Shown: in pieces, positions 8,870 through 18,552 of the stretch
How positions within the stretch are numbered: the stretch's first letter is position 1
How the letters are laid out: every line of letters begins with the position of its first letter
Assembly: GCF_000373965.1 (NCBI RefSeq)
Contig: NZ_KB892836.1
Span: 62,739 to 126,738, forward strand
Length of the DNA: 64,000 bases
Origin: Uliginosibacterium gangwonense DSM 18521
GTDB lineage: Bacteria > Pseudomonadota > Gammaproteobacteria > Burkholderiales > Rhodocyclaceae
Direction: 5' to 3'
Program-made: the position numbers and the translations under genes
The notes under the pieces: model-generated
Databases searched by the model: none
The model's input: only the letters and a program-made list of their open reading frames with translations
Told to the model about the DNA's origin: nothing

Positions 8870-9727
8870 ATGTCATCAATTACCCCTCTTACGCCCCAGT
8901 TGGCAGCCTGGGAGGCCGAGATCAAGCTCGGCTTCATGCACCTAAATGGACACACTTTGCTCACCGAAAAGGTGCATCACGGCCCTTTGCGTGTGCAAAA
9001 GGCGCTCTACCCGGAAGGGCGCGAAGTCTGCCAAGCCATCCTGCTTCACCCGCCCTCGGGTATCGCTGGGGGGGATCATCTACATATCGCCGCCCACGTA
9101 GGTGCACAGGCGCATGCCCAACTCACCACGCCGGGTGCAGGCAAATGGTATCGATCCAGCGGGGTGGAAGCCTCGCAGACACTTGATTTCACGGTGGCGG
9201 ACAATGGCATTCTGGAATGGCTGCCGCAGGAGACCATCATCTTTGATGGCGCCCTCAGCCGAATGAACACCCAGGTGCAATTGGGCGAAGGCAGCCGTTA
9301 TTTTGGCTGGGAAATTCTGTGCCTGGGCCGTAGCGCCTCAGGCGAGCGTTTCGACCATGGCAGTATCCACCTGCACACCCGCATTGAACGCCAGGGGCAA
9401 GCCCTCTGGCTGGAGCGCGGCCAACTCACCGGGCATGACCCGATGCTGGCCAGCCAAGTCGCCTGGGCAGGCGCCAGTGTCGGCGGCACACTGATGGCTA
9501 CCCTTTCCCCCGGTATCAATGTGGCAGCGCTGCTCGAAGCGTGCCGGGCCATCGCCCCGAATGATGGCGCAGAGCATGCCCTCACCGTATTGCCTGGCCT
9601 GTTATTTGCTCGCTACCTCGGCCATCACAGCGAGGCAGCACGGCTCTGGTTCATCCAACTCTGGCAGGTTTTGCGCCCCGTACTACTGGGCCGCCCTGCC
9701 CTGCCACCTCGCATCTGGAATACTTGA
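8870..9727 (+). CDS. ureD: Urease accessory protein UreD
   Basis: The 285-residue UreD (UreH) is the scaffold that binds apo-urease and, with UreF and UreG, helps deliver nickel to the UreC active site. The recognisable segments are HHGPLRVQKALYPEG, HPPSGIAGGDHL, TTPGAGKWYRS and LPQETIIFDGA, all in the family order, and length is normal. The ribosome site is weak, consistent with coupling to urtE, which ends 8 nt earlier. Confidence 0.95.
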   Translation: MSSITPLTPQLAAWEAEIKLGFMHLNGHTLLTEKVHHGPLRVQKALYPEGREVCQAILLHPPSGIAGGDHLHIAAHVGAQAHAQLTTPGAGKWYRSSGVEASQTLDFTVADNGILEWLPQETIIFDGALSRMNTQVQLGEGSRYFGWEILCLGRSASGERFDHGSIHLHTRIERQGQALWLERGQLTGHDPMLASQVAWAGASVGGTLMATLSPGINVAALLEACRAIAPNDGAEHALTVLPGLLFARYLGHHSEAARLWFIQLWQVLRPVLLGRPALPPRIWNT

Positions 9728-9745
9728 AGAACAGGAGACGCCTGT

Positions 9746-10048
9746 ATGGAACTGACCCCACGCGAAAAAGACAAATTGCTGATCTTCACCGCAGGCCTGC
9801 TGGCTGAGCGGCGCAAAGCGCGCGGCCTGAAATTGAATTACCCAGAAGCTGTGGCACTGATTACCTGCGCCATCATGGAAGGGGCACGCGACGGCAAAAC
9901 AGTGGCCGAACTCATGAGTGAAGGCACCAAGGTGCTGCGCCGTGATGAGGTGATGGAAGGCGTGGCCGAAATGATCCCAGAAATCCAGGTGGAAGCCACC
10001 TTCCCGGATGGTACCAAGCTGGTCACCGTACATCATCCGATCATCTGA
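9746..10048 (+). CDS. ureA: Urease subunit gamma
   Basis: The 100-residue smallest structural subunit of urease (EC 3.5.1.5) begins with the family signature [14 protein letters not shown] and contains [20 protein letters not shown] and GKTVAELM. A good ribosome site (AGGAGACG) lies upstream. Separate ureA and ureB genes are the usual bacterial arrangement, unlike the fused subunit of Helicobacter. Confidence 0.97.
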   Translation: MELTPREKDKLLIFTAGLLAERRKARGLKLNYPEAVALITCAIMEGARDGKTVAELMSEGTKVLRRDEVMEGVAEMIPEIQVEATFPDGTKLVTVHHPII

Positions 10049-10080
10049 TTCCGATTGCATAGAACCTCAGCGAGGCACAC

Positions 10081-10386
10081 ATGATTCCCGGCGAAATGTT
10101 TGTTGAACCCGGCGAACTGGAACTCAATGCCAGCCGCCCCAGCTTGACCATGGTAGTCGCCAACACAGGGGACCGCCCCATCCAGGTGGGCTCCCACTAC
10201 CACTTCTTTGAAACCAACGCGGCCCTGTCCTTTGACCGCGACGCAGCCCGTGGTTATCGCCTTGATATTGCCGCAGGCACGGCGGTGCGCTTTGAGCCGG
10301 GCCAGACGCGTACCGTGCAACTCGTCGCACTGGAAGGCGAACGCAAGGTCTACGGTTTCCGTGGCTTGATTCAGGGAGCACTGTGA
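10081..10386 (+). CDS. ureB: Urease subunit beta
   Basis: The 101-residue beta subunit opens with [16 protein letters not shown] and includes the conserved [17 protein letters not shown] and [15 protein letters not shown] stretches, which pack around UreC in the (alpha beta gamma)3 enzyme. The TGA overlaps the ureC ATG by one base. Confidence 0.97.
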   Translation: MIPGEMFVEPGELELNASRPSLTMVVANTGDRPIQVGSHYHFFETNAALSFDRDAARGYRLDIAAGTAVRFEPGQTRTVQLVALEGERKVYGFRGLIQGAL

Positions 10387-12092
10387 TGAGTACAAAAATT
10401 TCCCGTCAGGCATATGCCGAAATGTTTGGCCCAACGTTGGGCGATCGCATGCGTCTGGCCGATACGGAACTCATTATCGAGGTGGAAAAGGACTTCACCT
10501 CCTATGGCGAAGAAGTGAAATTCGGCGGTGGCAAGGTCATCCGCGATGGCATGGGCCAAGGCCAGCGCTGCGCCGCCGAGGTAGCAGACACAGTGATCAC
10601 CAATGCGCTGATCGTCGACGCGGTCACCGGCATCATCAAGGCAGATATCGGCCTGAAGGATGGGCGGATCGCGGGTATCGGCAAAGCGGGCAACCCGGAC
10701 ATTCAATCGGGCGTTGACATTGTCATCGGCCCAGGCACCGAAATCATTGCGGGTGAAGGGATGATCGTCACCGCAGGCGGTATCGATAGCCACATCCACT
10801 TCATCTGCCCGCAGCAGATTGAAGAAGCGCTGATGTCCGGGGTCACCACCATGATCGGCGGCGGCACCGGCCCTGCTACAGGTACGTTTGCCACCACCTG
10901 TACCCCAGGCCCCTGGCATATGCATCGCATGCTCGAAGCTGCTGAAGCCTTCCCGATGAACCTGGGTTTTCTCGGCAAAGGCAATGCCAGCCTACCCGAA
11001 GCCCTGCGTGAGCAGGTTGCAGCCGGGGCCATCGGGCTCAAGCTGCATGAAGATTGGGGCACCACCCCGGCGGCCATCGACTGTTGCCTGAGTGTGGCTG
11101 ACGAGATGGATGTGCAGGTCGCCATCCACACCGACACCCTGAACGAATCAGGCTTCGTAGAGGCCACTATCGATGCCTTCAAAGGCCGCACCATCCACAC
11201 CTTCCACACCGAAGGCGCGGGTGGCGGCCATGCCCCTGACATTATCCGTGCAGCGGGCCTGCCCAACGTGCTCCCCAGCTCCACCAATCCGACGATGCCC
11301 TACACGGTCAACACCATCGACGAGCATCTGGATATGCTGATGGTCTGCCACCACCTGGACCCGGCCATCGCTGAAGACATCGCTTTTGCAGAATCTCGCA
11401 TCCGCCGCGAAACCATTGCCGCCGAAGACATCCTGCATGACATTGGCGCCTTCTCAATGATGAGTTCGGATTCGCAAGCCATGGGCCGCGTGGGCGAAGT
11501 CATCATCCGCACCTGGCAGGCTGCGCACAAGATGAAGGTGCAACGTGGGGCGCTCAAGGAAGACAGCAGCCGCAACGACAACACCCGCGTGCGCCGCTAC
11601 ATCGCCAAATACACCATCAATCCGGCACTGACGCATGGCATTGCCCACACGGTAGGCTCCATTGAAGTCGGCAAGCTTGCTGACCTCGTGCTATGGAAAC
11701 CAGCTTTCTTTGGCGTGAAGCCCTCCCTGATTCTCAAGGGTGGGATGATTGCCGCTGCTGCAATGGGCGACCCGAATGCATCAATCCCCACCCCGCAGCC
11801 CGTGCACTATCGCCCGATGTTTGGCAGCTTTGGTAAAGCACTGAAGACCTCGGTCACCTTTGTTTCGCAAGCCGCGCTGAATAATCCAGCCATTGCCGCG
11901 CTCGGCCTGCAAAAGCCCTTGGTGGCCGTCTGCGGCACGCGCAAGCTGAGCAAGGCTGACATGGTCCTCAACAGTGCCACGCCAAAGATCGATGTCGATC
12001 CCGAAACCTATGCGGTGCGCGCCGATGGCGAATTGCTGGTGTGCGAGCCTGCCACCTCGCTGCCCATGACTCAACGTTATTTCCTGTTCTGA
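10386..12092 (+). CDS. ureC: Urease subunit alpha (catalytic)
   Basis: The 568-residue catalytic subunit hydrolyses urea to ammonia and carbamate at a dinickel site. Visible active-site elements are the metal ligands in [13 protein letters not shown], the carbamylated lysine in GLKLHEDWG near residue 218, the ligand HTD and [15 protein letters not shown] histidines, and the mobile flap VCHHLD. The ATG at 10386 overlaps the ureB stop; a GTG one codon upstream is an alternative. The gene is intact and all expected catalytic residues are present, so an active enzyme is likely given nickel. Confidence 0.98.
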   Translation: MSTKISRQAYAEMFGPTLGDRMRLADTELIIEVEKDFTSYGEEVKFGGGKVIRDGMGQGQRCAAEVADTVITNALIVDAVTGIIKADIGLKDGRIAGIGKAGNPDIQSGVDIVIGPGTEIIAGEGMIVTAGGIDSHIHFICPQQIEEALMSGVTTMIGGGTGPATGTFATTCTPGPWHMHRMLEAAEAFPMNLGFLGKGNASLPEALREQVAAGAIGLKLHEDWGTTPAAIDCCLSVADEMDVQVAIHTDTLNESGFVEATIDAFKGRTIHTFHTEGAGGGHAPDIIRAAGLPNVLPSSTNPTMPYTVNTIDEHLDMLMVCHHLDPAIAEDIAFAESRIRRETIAAEDILHDIGAFSMMSSDSQAMGRVGEVIIRTWQAAHKMKVQRGALKEDSSRNDNTRVRRYIAKYTINPALTHGIAHTVGSIEVGKLADLVLWKPAFFGVKPSLILKGGMIAAAAMGDPNASIPTPQPVHYRPMFGSFGKALKTSVTFVSQAALNNPAIAALGLQKPLVAVCGTRKLSKADMVLNSATPKIDVDPETYAVRADGELLVCEPATSLPMTQRYFLF

Positions 12093-12096
12093 ACCC

Positions 12097-12663
12097 ATGC
12101 TGATTCTGAATCAACGCACCCAAGCCCCCGCCACTGATTCGGTGGCGCTGGCTTATGACGAACGCAAGCGTAGCCGCCTCAAAGTCACGCTGGCTTCTGG
12201 CATCGAAGCGGGCATTTTTCTCGAACGCGGCGAACACCTGCACGGGGGCGACAGACTCGCCTCCGAGGATGGCAAAAGCATCGTGGAAATCGTTGCTGCG
12301 CCTGAGAAGCTGATTGAGGTGGCCGCACACAGCCCCCTGCTCTTTGCCCGTACGGCCTATCATTTAGGCAACCGGCATGTGCCTGTGCAGATCATCCCGG
12401 AATCCGATGGCGGACGCCTGCGCTTCCAGACTGACCACGTGCTGGCCGAAATGGTCAAGGGGCTGGGATGCGAAGTCTGCGAGACCGAAGCCCCCTTCCA
12501 GCCAGAGTCAGGTGCCTATGGCTCACACGGCGGGCATCCCTATCACCATGGGCATGGGCACGATCATGAGCACAGCCATGATGAACTGCACGACCCCGGC
12601 CACGGCCCACATCGCTCTGTGCCCAAGATTCACGAGTTCAAACCCGTCGGGGCCAAGTCTTGA
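12097..12663 (+). CDS. ureE: Urease accessory protein UreE
   Basis: The 188-residue UreE is the nickel metallochaperone for urease. The N-terminal domain (RTQAPATDSVALAYDERKRSR, then LERGEHLHGGD) and the metal-binding half (YHLGNRHVPVQI with the conserved GNRH) are intact. The C-terminus from about residue 146 is a histidine-rich tail with a dozen His in roughly 33 residues, which would store or buffer nickel as in Klebsiella UreE. Overlaps ureF by four bases (TTGA). Confidence 0.96.
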   Translation: MLILNQRTQAPATDSVALAYDERKRSRLKVTLASGIEAGIFLERGEHLHGGDRLASEDGKSIVEIVAAPEKLIEVAAHSPLLFARTAYHLGNRHVPVQIIPESDGGRLRFQTDHVLAEMVKGLGCEVCETEAPFQPESGAYGSHGGHPYHHGHGHDHEHSHDELHDPGHGPHRSVPKIHEFKPVGAKS

Positions 12664-13352
12664 CTAGCACCTCGTCCCTTGCCCTGGTCCGCCTGCTGCA
12701 ACTGGCGAGCCCTGCCCTACCTGTAGGGGCCTATACCTACTCGCAGGGGCTGGAGTGGGCGGTGGAGTCTGGCCGTATCCGGGATGCCGCCGGTGCCGGG
12801 CAGTGGATTGGCGATCTGCTCAGGCACGGCATTGGGCGCCTTGAGGCGCCTTTGCTGGCTTGTTTAATAGAACATTGGCATTCCCACGCTCTTACGGAAA
12901 TCACTCGCCTGAACGCAGACTTTCTTGCCAGCCGCGAGAGTGCCGAACTTCGTGCCGAAACTACGCAGATGGGCTTTTCACTCAAGCGCCTACTCACCGA
13001 TCTGAATGACGCCGAACTTGCCCCCATTCTTGCGGGATTATCCAATCTGGGTGAAGTGGCTTTCCCTACGGCGTGGTCAGGCATCGCTGCCACATGGGGA
13101 ATCGCCCCCCTGGACGCCATAACGGCCTACCTTTGGTCTTGGGCTGAAAATCAGGTGATGGCCGCACTCAAGGCCGTGCCGCTTGGTCAGGCCGCAGGCC
13201 AGCGTCTGCTCGCAGAGCTTGGACGGGATATTCCGCAACTGGCTCAAACCGCTCTGGCATTGCCCGAAGTAGAATGGTCCAACCTCACCCCTGCGTTCGC
13301 AATCTGTTGCGCACGTCATGAAACCCAATATTCACGTCTTTTCCGCTCATGA
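12660..13352 (+). CDS. ureF: Urease accessory protein UreF
   Basis: The 230-residue all-helical UreF gates GTP-dependent nickel transfer by UreG. Conserved features are [21 protein letters not shown] near the N-terminus and the C-terminal [12 protein letters not shown] segment. The start is a TTG overlapping the ureE stop; no better ATG precedes the conserved [10 protein letters not shown] region. The stop overlaps the ureG ATG, so expression is coupled in order ureE-F-G. Confidence 0.95.
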   Translation: MTSTSSLALVRLLQLASPALPVGAYTYSQGLEWAVESGRIRDAAGAGQWIGDLLRHGIGRLEAPLLACLIEHWHSHALTEITRLNADFLASRESAELRAETTQMGFSLKRLLTDLNDAELAPILAGLSNLGEVAFPTAWSGIAATWGIAPLDAITAYLWSWAENQVMAALKAVPLGQAAGQRLLAELGRDIPQLAQTALALPEVEWSNLTPAFAICCARHETQYSRLFRS

Positions 13353-13975
13353 ATACTTCCAACACCCACTCTGCGCCCCTTCGTGTCGGCATCGGCGGCC
13401 CTGTCGGTTCCGGCAAAACCGCATTGACTCTGGCCCTGTGTCAAGCACTGCGGGATCAGATCGATATGGCCGTCGTGACCAATGACATCTACACGGCGGA
13501 AGATGCGAAGTTCCTCGTCAATCATTCCGCACTGCCGCCTGAGCGCATCATGGGGGTGGAAACTGGCGGCTGCCCGCATACCGCGATCCGCGAAGATGCC
13601 TCCATCAACCTGGAGGCCATCGACCGCCTGCAACGCGCCTTCCCCATGGTGGAGCTGATTCTGGTGGAGTCCGGCGGCGACAATCTGGCTGCCACCTTTT
13701 CACCGGAACTCTCGGACCTCACGCTCTACGTGATTGACGTGGCTGCGGGCGAAAAAATCCCCCGCAAAGGCGGCCCCGGCATCACCAAATCAGACCTCCT
13801 GGTGATCAACAAGATTGACCTCGCCCCCATGGTTGGCGCCTCACTTGAAGTGATGGCGCACGACGCCAAGGCGCAGCGTGGTGAGCGCCCCTTTGTGTTC
13901 ACCAACCTCAAGACAGGCGATGGCTTGGACAAGATTATTGCCTTCATCAAGGAACGCGGCATGCTGGCTTGCTGA
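13349..13975 (+). CDS. ureG: Urease accessory GTPase UreG
   Basis: The 208-residue SIMIBI-class GTPase supplies energy for nickel insertion. The P-loop is [12 protein letters not shown] near residue 14, followed by [29 protein letters not shown] (including the Cys-Pro-His nickel site), [15 protein letters not shown] and the guanine motif VINKIDLAP. All residues expected for function are present. It is the last gene of the urea block; a GC-rich 10-bp hairpin follows 24 nt later. Confidence 0.97.
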   Translation: MNTSNTHSAPLRVGIGGPVGSGKTALTLALCQALRDQIDMAVVTNDIYTAEDAKFLVNHSALPPERIMGVETGGCPHTAIREDASINLEAIDRLQRAFPMVELILVESGGDNLAATFSPELSDLTLYVIDVAAGEKIPRKGGPGITKSDLLVINKIDLAPMVGASLEVMAHDAKAQRGERPFVFTNLKTGDGLDKIIAFIKERGMLAC

Positions 13976-13998
13976 CCCCAGCTTAGCCATGCCGGGGT

Positions 13999-14026
13999 GG
14001 CGGGTTTGATATCAACCAAACCCGCC
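13999..14026 (+). terminator. Hairpin at end of urease block
   Basis: GGCGGGTTTG pairs perfectly with CAAACCCGCC around an 8-nt loop, 24 nt after the ureG stop. Only CAATTTG follows, so the U-tract is weak. Its position marks the probable end of the urtB-ureG transcript. Confidence 0.55.
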
Positions 14027-14106
14027 CAATTTGCCCCATGCCCTTCGGTACCGTTTCCCCCACCACCCCAGACTGCTTCCATTACGATAGGCATAAGGGG
14101 GAAAGC

Positions 14107-15330
14107 ATGCATACGCAAACCGACCTACGGCATGTGATTTACGCTTTGTCCGATGCGCTCGACCTTGTGGGGATTGACGATATCAATCACGGCAAACGGG
14201 TCGGCATCATGGCTGCCGAATGCATGCGGCTGTATGGCGCACGCAGTCATGAGATCAACTTCATGTTCGATCTGGGTACGCTGCATGACATAGGCGTATC
14301 ATCCACCCAAACCCACCGTAATCTGCTGCGCGAATTTGATTGGGAAGGCTCCCAGGAGCATTGCATCACAGGGGCAGCGCTGCTGCAGGATTTTGCAGCA
14401 CTCAGCGAAATGGCCGCCCCCGTCCTGTACCACCATACCCGCTGGGATAAGCTGGTCGAACAAGGCGTACCGGAACCCGTAATTTGGCAAGCCAACCTGA
14501 TCCTGCTGGCGGACCGGGTGGATGTCATGACTGCACCTTACTACGCTGATAGCAGCATGCTTGAACACGCAAGCGAAATCCGTGAACAGGTACAGATGTG
14601 CTCAGGCACCTACTTTGCACCAGAACTGGTGAAACTCTTCCTCGCCACGTCAAAAAGCGAGGCTTTCTGGCTTCAGTTGGAAACACATTCCATCCAACGC
14701 TACCTGCAAGACATGTTGCTGCAAGGCCCCAAAAGCCATGCTGACATGAGCGAATTGCGTCAGTTGGCCTCCATCTTCGCCCACATCGTAGATGCCAAGA
14801 GTGTGTTTACGGCCAGACATTCCCAAGGCGTAGCATCGCTATCGCGCTTCCTGGGGCAACGAATGGGTGTCAGCCCGGCCCACTGTGACAAGATCGAAAT
14901 TGCCGGGCTGCTCCATGACTTGGGCAAATTGCGGATACCCGATGAAATCCTGGACAAACCTGGCAAGCTCGACAGCCGGGAACGCCAGATCATCAACACG
15001 CATAGTTTTGAGACTTACCAGATCCTGCGCCAAATCAAGGGCTTTGAAGAAATTACTCCGTGGGCGGCCTACCACCACGAAGCACCGGGAGGCAGCGGCT
15101 ATCCCTTCCACCTCATGGGAGAAACCCTGCCATTGGAAGCCCGCATCCTACGCGTGGCAGACATTTTCCAGGCCATGGTACAAGAACGCCCCTACCGGGC
15201 CGGGCTCACGATCGAAGAGGTACGTGATTTCATGCTTGATATGGCGGGGCAAGGCAAGATCGACGGTGATGTCGTCAATGCTGCCCTGTGCGACCTAGAT
15301 GAAACCATGCGGGTCGCCCTAGTGGTCTGA
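14107..15330 (+). CDS. Tandem HD / HD-GYP domain protein
   Basis: The protein has 407 residues. Residues about 1-190 form a first HD-like domain with HDIG and a later YHHTRWDK, matching helix spacing but lacking GYP. Residues about 215-400 form an HD-GYP domain: HDLGKLRIPDEIL, HSFETYQIL, HHEAPGGSGYPF and ARILRVADIFQAM..RPYR. HD-GYP proteins hydrolyse cyclic di-GMP. No signal-receiver domain precedes it; the first HD copy may serve as sensor. ATG 14107 is chosen over an in-frame ATG at 14038 because AAGGGGGAAAGC lies just upstream. Not obviously tied to urease despite adjacency. Confidence 0.85.
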   Translation: MHTQTDLRHVIYALSDALDLVGIDDINHGKRVGIMAAECMRLYGARSHEINFMFDLGTLHDIGVSSTQTHRNLLREFDWEGSQEHCITGAALLQDFAALSEMAAPVLYHHTRWDKLVEQGVPEPVIWQANLILLADRVDVMTAPYYADSSMLEHASEIREQVQMCSGTYFAPELVKLFLATSKSEAFWLQLETHSIQRYLQDMLLQGPKSHADMSELRQLASIFAHIVDAKSVFTARHSQGVASLSRFLGQRMGVSPAHCDKIEIAGLLHDLGKLRIPDEILDKPGKLDSRERQIINTHSFETYQILRQIKGFEEITPWAAYHHEAPGGSGYPFHLMGETLPLEARILRVADIFQAMVQERPYRAGLTIEEVRDFMLDMAGQGKIDGDVVNAALCDLDETMRVALVV

Positions 15331-15468
15331 ATACCCTGTAATCAGCCAGCATTGAGTGGCTTTTACCAAGAATCAACAAGCTGTGCGGAGCCGTTTAAAG
15401 CATGCGCACAGTTGTCGCCCCGGGCATAAAACTATAGCGAGTAACCCACGCCAAGTGCCACACCCGGC

Positions 15469-15675
15469 TCACGGCTCGGGCGGGTGACGCAATCCTTCAG
15501 CATCAAAGACATCGGCACTTTCAAGGTATTGGTCACAAACCATTTGTTGTAAAGCGTCGCAAGCTCTCCGCTGGACATGACGTTACCCATGGCTTTATCA
15601 ACCAGGGCGCGGAATGCGGCATCGTCCTTGCACACCATCAGGAGCCATCGGCTCAACCGAAAAGGTTTTTGCGTA
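15469..15675 (-). pseudogene. C-terminal remnant of GltI-like amino acid binding protein
   Basis: Reading the minus strand, one frame gives AKTFSVEPMA. One extra base near 15642 shifts to a frame giving LMVCKDDAAFRALVDKAM and SGELATLYNKWF, and a second shift near 15492 gives LRHPPEP then a TGA at 15469-15471. Together these rebuild the last 65-70 residues of a glutamate/aspartate-type ABC binding protein (family pattern SVEPMALMVRKDDPxFKxLVD...YxKWF). Everything N-terminal is missing. The translatable stretch is a decay product, not a gene. Confidence 0.75.
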
Positions 15676-15780
15676 ATTTATACAAGTTTAATGATTTTGA
15701 TATTTCCGGTCATTTTCTACTGTTGCCCTACAACGATAGGCATCACGCCTGAGCAAACCACGAATTCATCAAGCTGCGAT

Positions 15781-17358
15781 TCATTTCCCACACCCCATGA
15801 TGCATCCCCGCAAGGTTTCTCTGCCCCTCGTCCCACGGCTCCATATGTTGGGAAAGTGTCTGAAATAGGCTTGGCGATAACGACTTCCATCCGGGTCATT
15901 CCAGATCATAACGGGCATGGAAGGGAAGGATTCGGTACACACCAATTCACCCTCGTCTCCAATCACGGCCCGGCCTGTTTGATCAAACACGGCAACCCCC
16001 ATCCCCAAAGCTTTGTATTGAACATCGGCGTACCAAACGGGTTCCAGAGGGTTCCCCAACAGAAAACAAGACAGGGTATCAGGGCATCCTGATACGGCAT
16101 TCAACCACAGCGTCTGCTTGATGTTCCGATAGACGTAATTGCTGATCTCTTCTGTCAAATTTGATTCAATTGTCATCAAACTCCGCAGATGATTCAGGTC
16201 ATGGGTATGCACGGGCTTGATACCCCGCTTGAGCAAGGTCTCAAAGTAATCGAGAGGAGCACCGAAGTGGGTAAAGTGCTCTCCCTCAGCATAATCCCAG
16301 AGTGCATTTTCACTTCTCCCGAAAGGGGACCCATCATAGAGCATCAATGTAGCGCCAGAACCCAGTGCGCTGACCAACCAATACCATATCGCCTGACTAC
16401 AGTTGGCGCTGAAGAACAATCGATCTCCCGCACGAATATCGCAGTGCAACTGATGTTCTTTCAAGTGCTGCAAAAGTGTGCCGCCCGCACCATGCGCAAT
16501 GCATTTCAACGCCCCGCTTATGCCATGCGAAAATGTGATATAGAGTGGAAAAGAGAATGGCAACTCCACAAAATCGATTTGCGTAACCGCAGCGTAAGGC
16601 GCCAGATGATCCGCCCACGAGCAGACCTTGGGAATCGCCGCCCTTGCTGCATCCATCTCCTTGGCATCACTTTGTACGTAGGGTACAACCACCACGCCCA
16701 GCAAATCCGGCAATCGCCCAGCAATCTCGACTACACGCTCCAAGGCAGACTGGGTTTTTCCCTCATGCAAGCAACTGTCTGCCACAAACAAAAGCCTGGG
16801 CTGGATCTGGCCGAAACACTCGGAGACATCCTCCACACTACAATCAGGCGCCAGCGCAGAGAAAATCGCCCCCATGCTGGCCGCAGCCAACATCACAACA
16901 ACCGTCTCCGGTAAAGTCGGCATGTAGGCGGCCACACGGTCGCCCTCGGTGACGCCCACCTTGCGCATGGCGGCAGCACACTGGGCAACCTGAGCATAAA
17001 GCTCGTCATGGCTCACGCTACGCCGAACGACATCCTCTCCGCGGAACACCAACGCCTCACCATCGCCACGATTGCGTAACAGGTTGCGTGCGAAATTCAG
17101 GTGCGCATCTGGGAACCATTGGGCGCTCAGCATGCCATCTGGTTCAATCAGCGGGGCATCCCCCTTCTCCCCCAAAACCCCACAGTAGTCCCAAAGATCG
17201 GACCAGAATTGTCCGCGCAGTGCCACAGACCAATGATGAAACTGATTGTAATCAGCAAATCGCCGCCCTCTGCGTTTTTCAACCTTCCGCCAAAACACCT
17301 GCATGTGCGAGCTGGCAGCGGCATAGGGGTCAGGCTGCCACAGTGGGCGTTGACTCAT
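15781..17358 (-). pseudogene. aacS: Degenerate, truncated acetoacetyl-CoA synthetase
   Basis: The 526-residue open frame aligns by eye with acetoacetyl-CoA synthetase (normally about 650 residues): LWQPDPYAAASSHMQVFW, WFPDAHLNFARNLLR, HCDIRAGDRLFF, LGNPLEPVWYADVQYKALGM, GELVCTESFPSMPVMIWNDP. The AMP-binding loop, normally YSSGTTGxPK, reads FSHGISGALK, and SGGTD reads SGCPD. The protein ends in unrelated residues right after AYFRHFPNIW, so the C-terminal lid with the catalytic lysine is gone. Start at 17358 follows GGAGG. An adenylating enzyme is very unlikely; a decaying gene is the simplest reading. Confidence 0.75.
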
Positions 17359-17579
17359 CGGGATGCCTCCGGGAGAACCCAATCATATATCCAGAGCACT
17401 CAAATTTTTAGTGTGATCTTTCGGTTTATGTTCTAGCGCAGCATCCATGCGGAGTTTCGCCCGTCAGGGCACCTATCACCGGGCATTTGACGTGCCTTAA
17501 ACTGGTCAGGCCACTTGCTCGCAAGTATGGGCTACCCTGTGAGAAAATTGCGCTTCGACACACACTGGAGCATTGCAAC

Positions 17580-18422
17580 ATGGAATGGCTGGTTATCTGC
17601 TTCCCCGGTGGGCGCCACAAGGCCCTGACCCTGAGCTACGATGACGGCAAGATTGCCGACCGCCGACTGGTTGAAATTCTCAACCGCCATGGCTTGAAAG
17701 CCAGCTTCAACCTCAATGGCGACAAATTTGGCCGGGATGGCCGCATTGAGCGCAGCGAAGTTGCAGCGCTCTACCAAGGGCACGAGATCGCCGCCCACTC
17801 GCTCACCCACCCTACCTTGTCACGCTGCCCGCGCGAGATCATGGTGCAGCAGATTTTTGATGATCGCCGCCGCCTGGAAGATCTGGCAGGCTACCCGGTG
17901 CGCGGCTTTGCCTATCCCAATGGCCAACACACCCCGGAACTGCACCGCCTGCTCCCAGAGCTTGGAATCGCCTACGCCCGCACGGTAGACTCAAACGGCC
18001 AGTTCCTGCTGCCCACCCAACCCATGGTCTGGCAGCCAACCTGCCACCACAAGGACCGTCTGTTGGAACGCGCAGAAACCTTCCTGGCGCGCCAGAAATC
18101 CCAATACCTGGATCTGTTCTACCTGTGGGGACACAGCTATGAATTTGATAACGACAACAATTGGGAGGTGATTGAGAATTTTTCCGTCCTCATGGCTGGG
18201 CATGATGACATCTGGTATGCCACCAACATCGAAATCATTGATTACCTTGAAGCAGCACAGCGCCTGCGACTGACTGCCAGAGGAGATGTTGCGCACAACC
18301 CTTCTGCCATTTCTGTGTGGATCAGGTATGACAAGCACGATGGCAACACCCAGCACCCGGTCATCTGCGAAGTGCCGCCAGGGGCCACGATCCACCTGCC
18401 TCAAGACACGCCAAAGGCATAA
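17580..18422 (+). CDS. Polysaccharide deacetylase (NodB homology) family protein
   Basis: The 280-residue protein has the NodB fold motifs: ALTLSYDDGKIADRR near residue 16 (motif 1, YDDG for TFDDG), HEIAAHSLTHPTL near residue 66 (motif 2, metal-binding HSxxH), and VRGFAYPNGQ (motif 3). The catalytic Asp and both metal His are present. There is no clear signal peptide; cytoplasmic-looking members of this type act on small N-acetyl or related substrates, but the substrate here is unknown. ATG 17580 has GGAG 8 nt upstream; an in-frame ATG at 17487 lacks a ribosome site. Confidence 0.83.
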   Translation: MEWLVICFPGGRHKALTLSYDDGKIADRRLVEILNRHGLKASFNLNGDKFGRDGRIERSEVAALYQGHEIAAHSLTHPTLSRCPREIMVQQIFDDRRRLEDLAGYPVRGFAYPNGQHTPELHRLLPELGIAYARTVDSNGQFLLPTQPMVWQPTCHHKDRLLERAETFLARQKSQYLDLFYLWGHSYEFDNDNNWEVIENFSVLMAGHDDIWYATNIEIIDYLEAAQRLRLTARGDVAHNPSAISVWIRYDKHDGNTQHPVICEVPPGATIHLPQDTPKA

Positions 18423-18521
18423 CATTATTTATAAAATGGTTATGCGAGTAATGCCAAATCCGTCACAAACCATTGCGGATTCTCGATCTCCGACGAACGG
18501 CAGGCATAGCAATTGCTAAAT

Positions 18522-18542
18522 CCTGGTGAGATCTTCACCTGG
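18522..18542 (+). promoter_or_regulatory. Near-palindrome just before the ribosome site of a small gene
   Basis: CCTGGTGA and TCACCTGG flank GATCT, an inverted repeat with one T-T mismatch. It ends 10 nt before the ATG at 18553 and abuts GGGATAAGAG. It could be an operator or an mRNA hairpin masking initiation; function is inferred from position only. Confidence 0.3.
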
Positions 18543-18552
18543 GATAAGAGAA

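Noticed and set aside
15344-15362. Terminator after the HD-GYP gene
   Set aside because: The only stem (AGCCA/TGGCT) is five base pairs with an eight-nt loop and a short T-run, too weak to assert.
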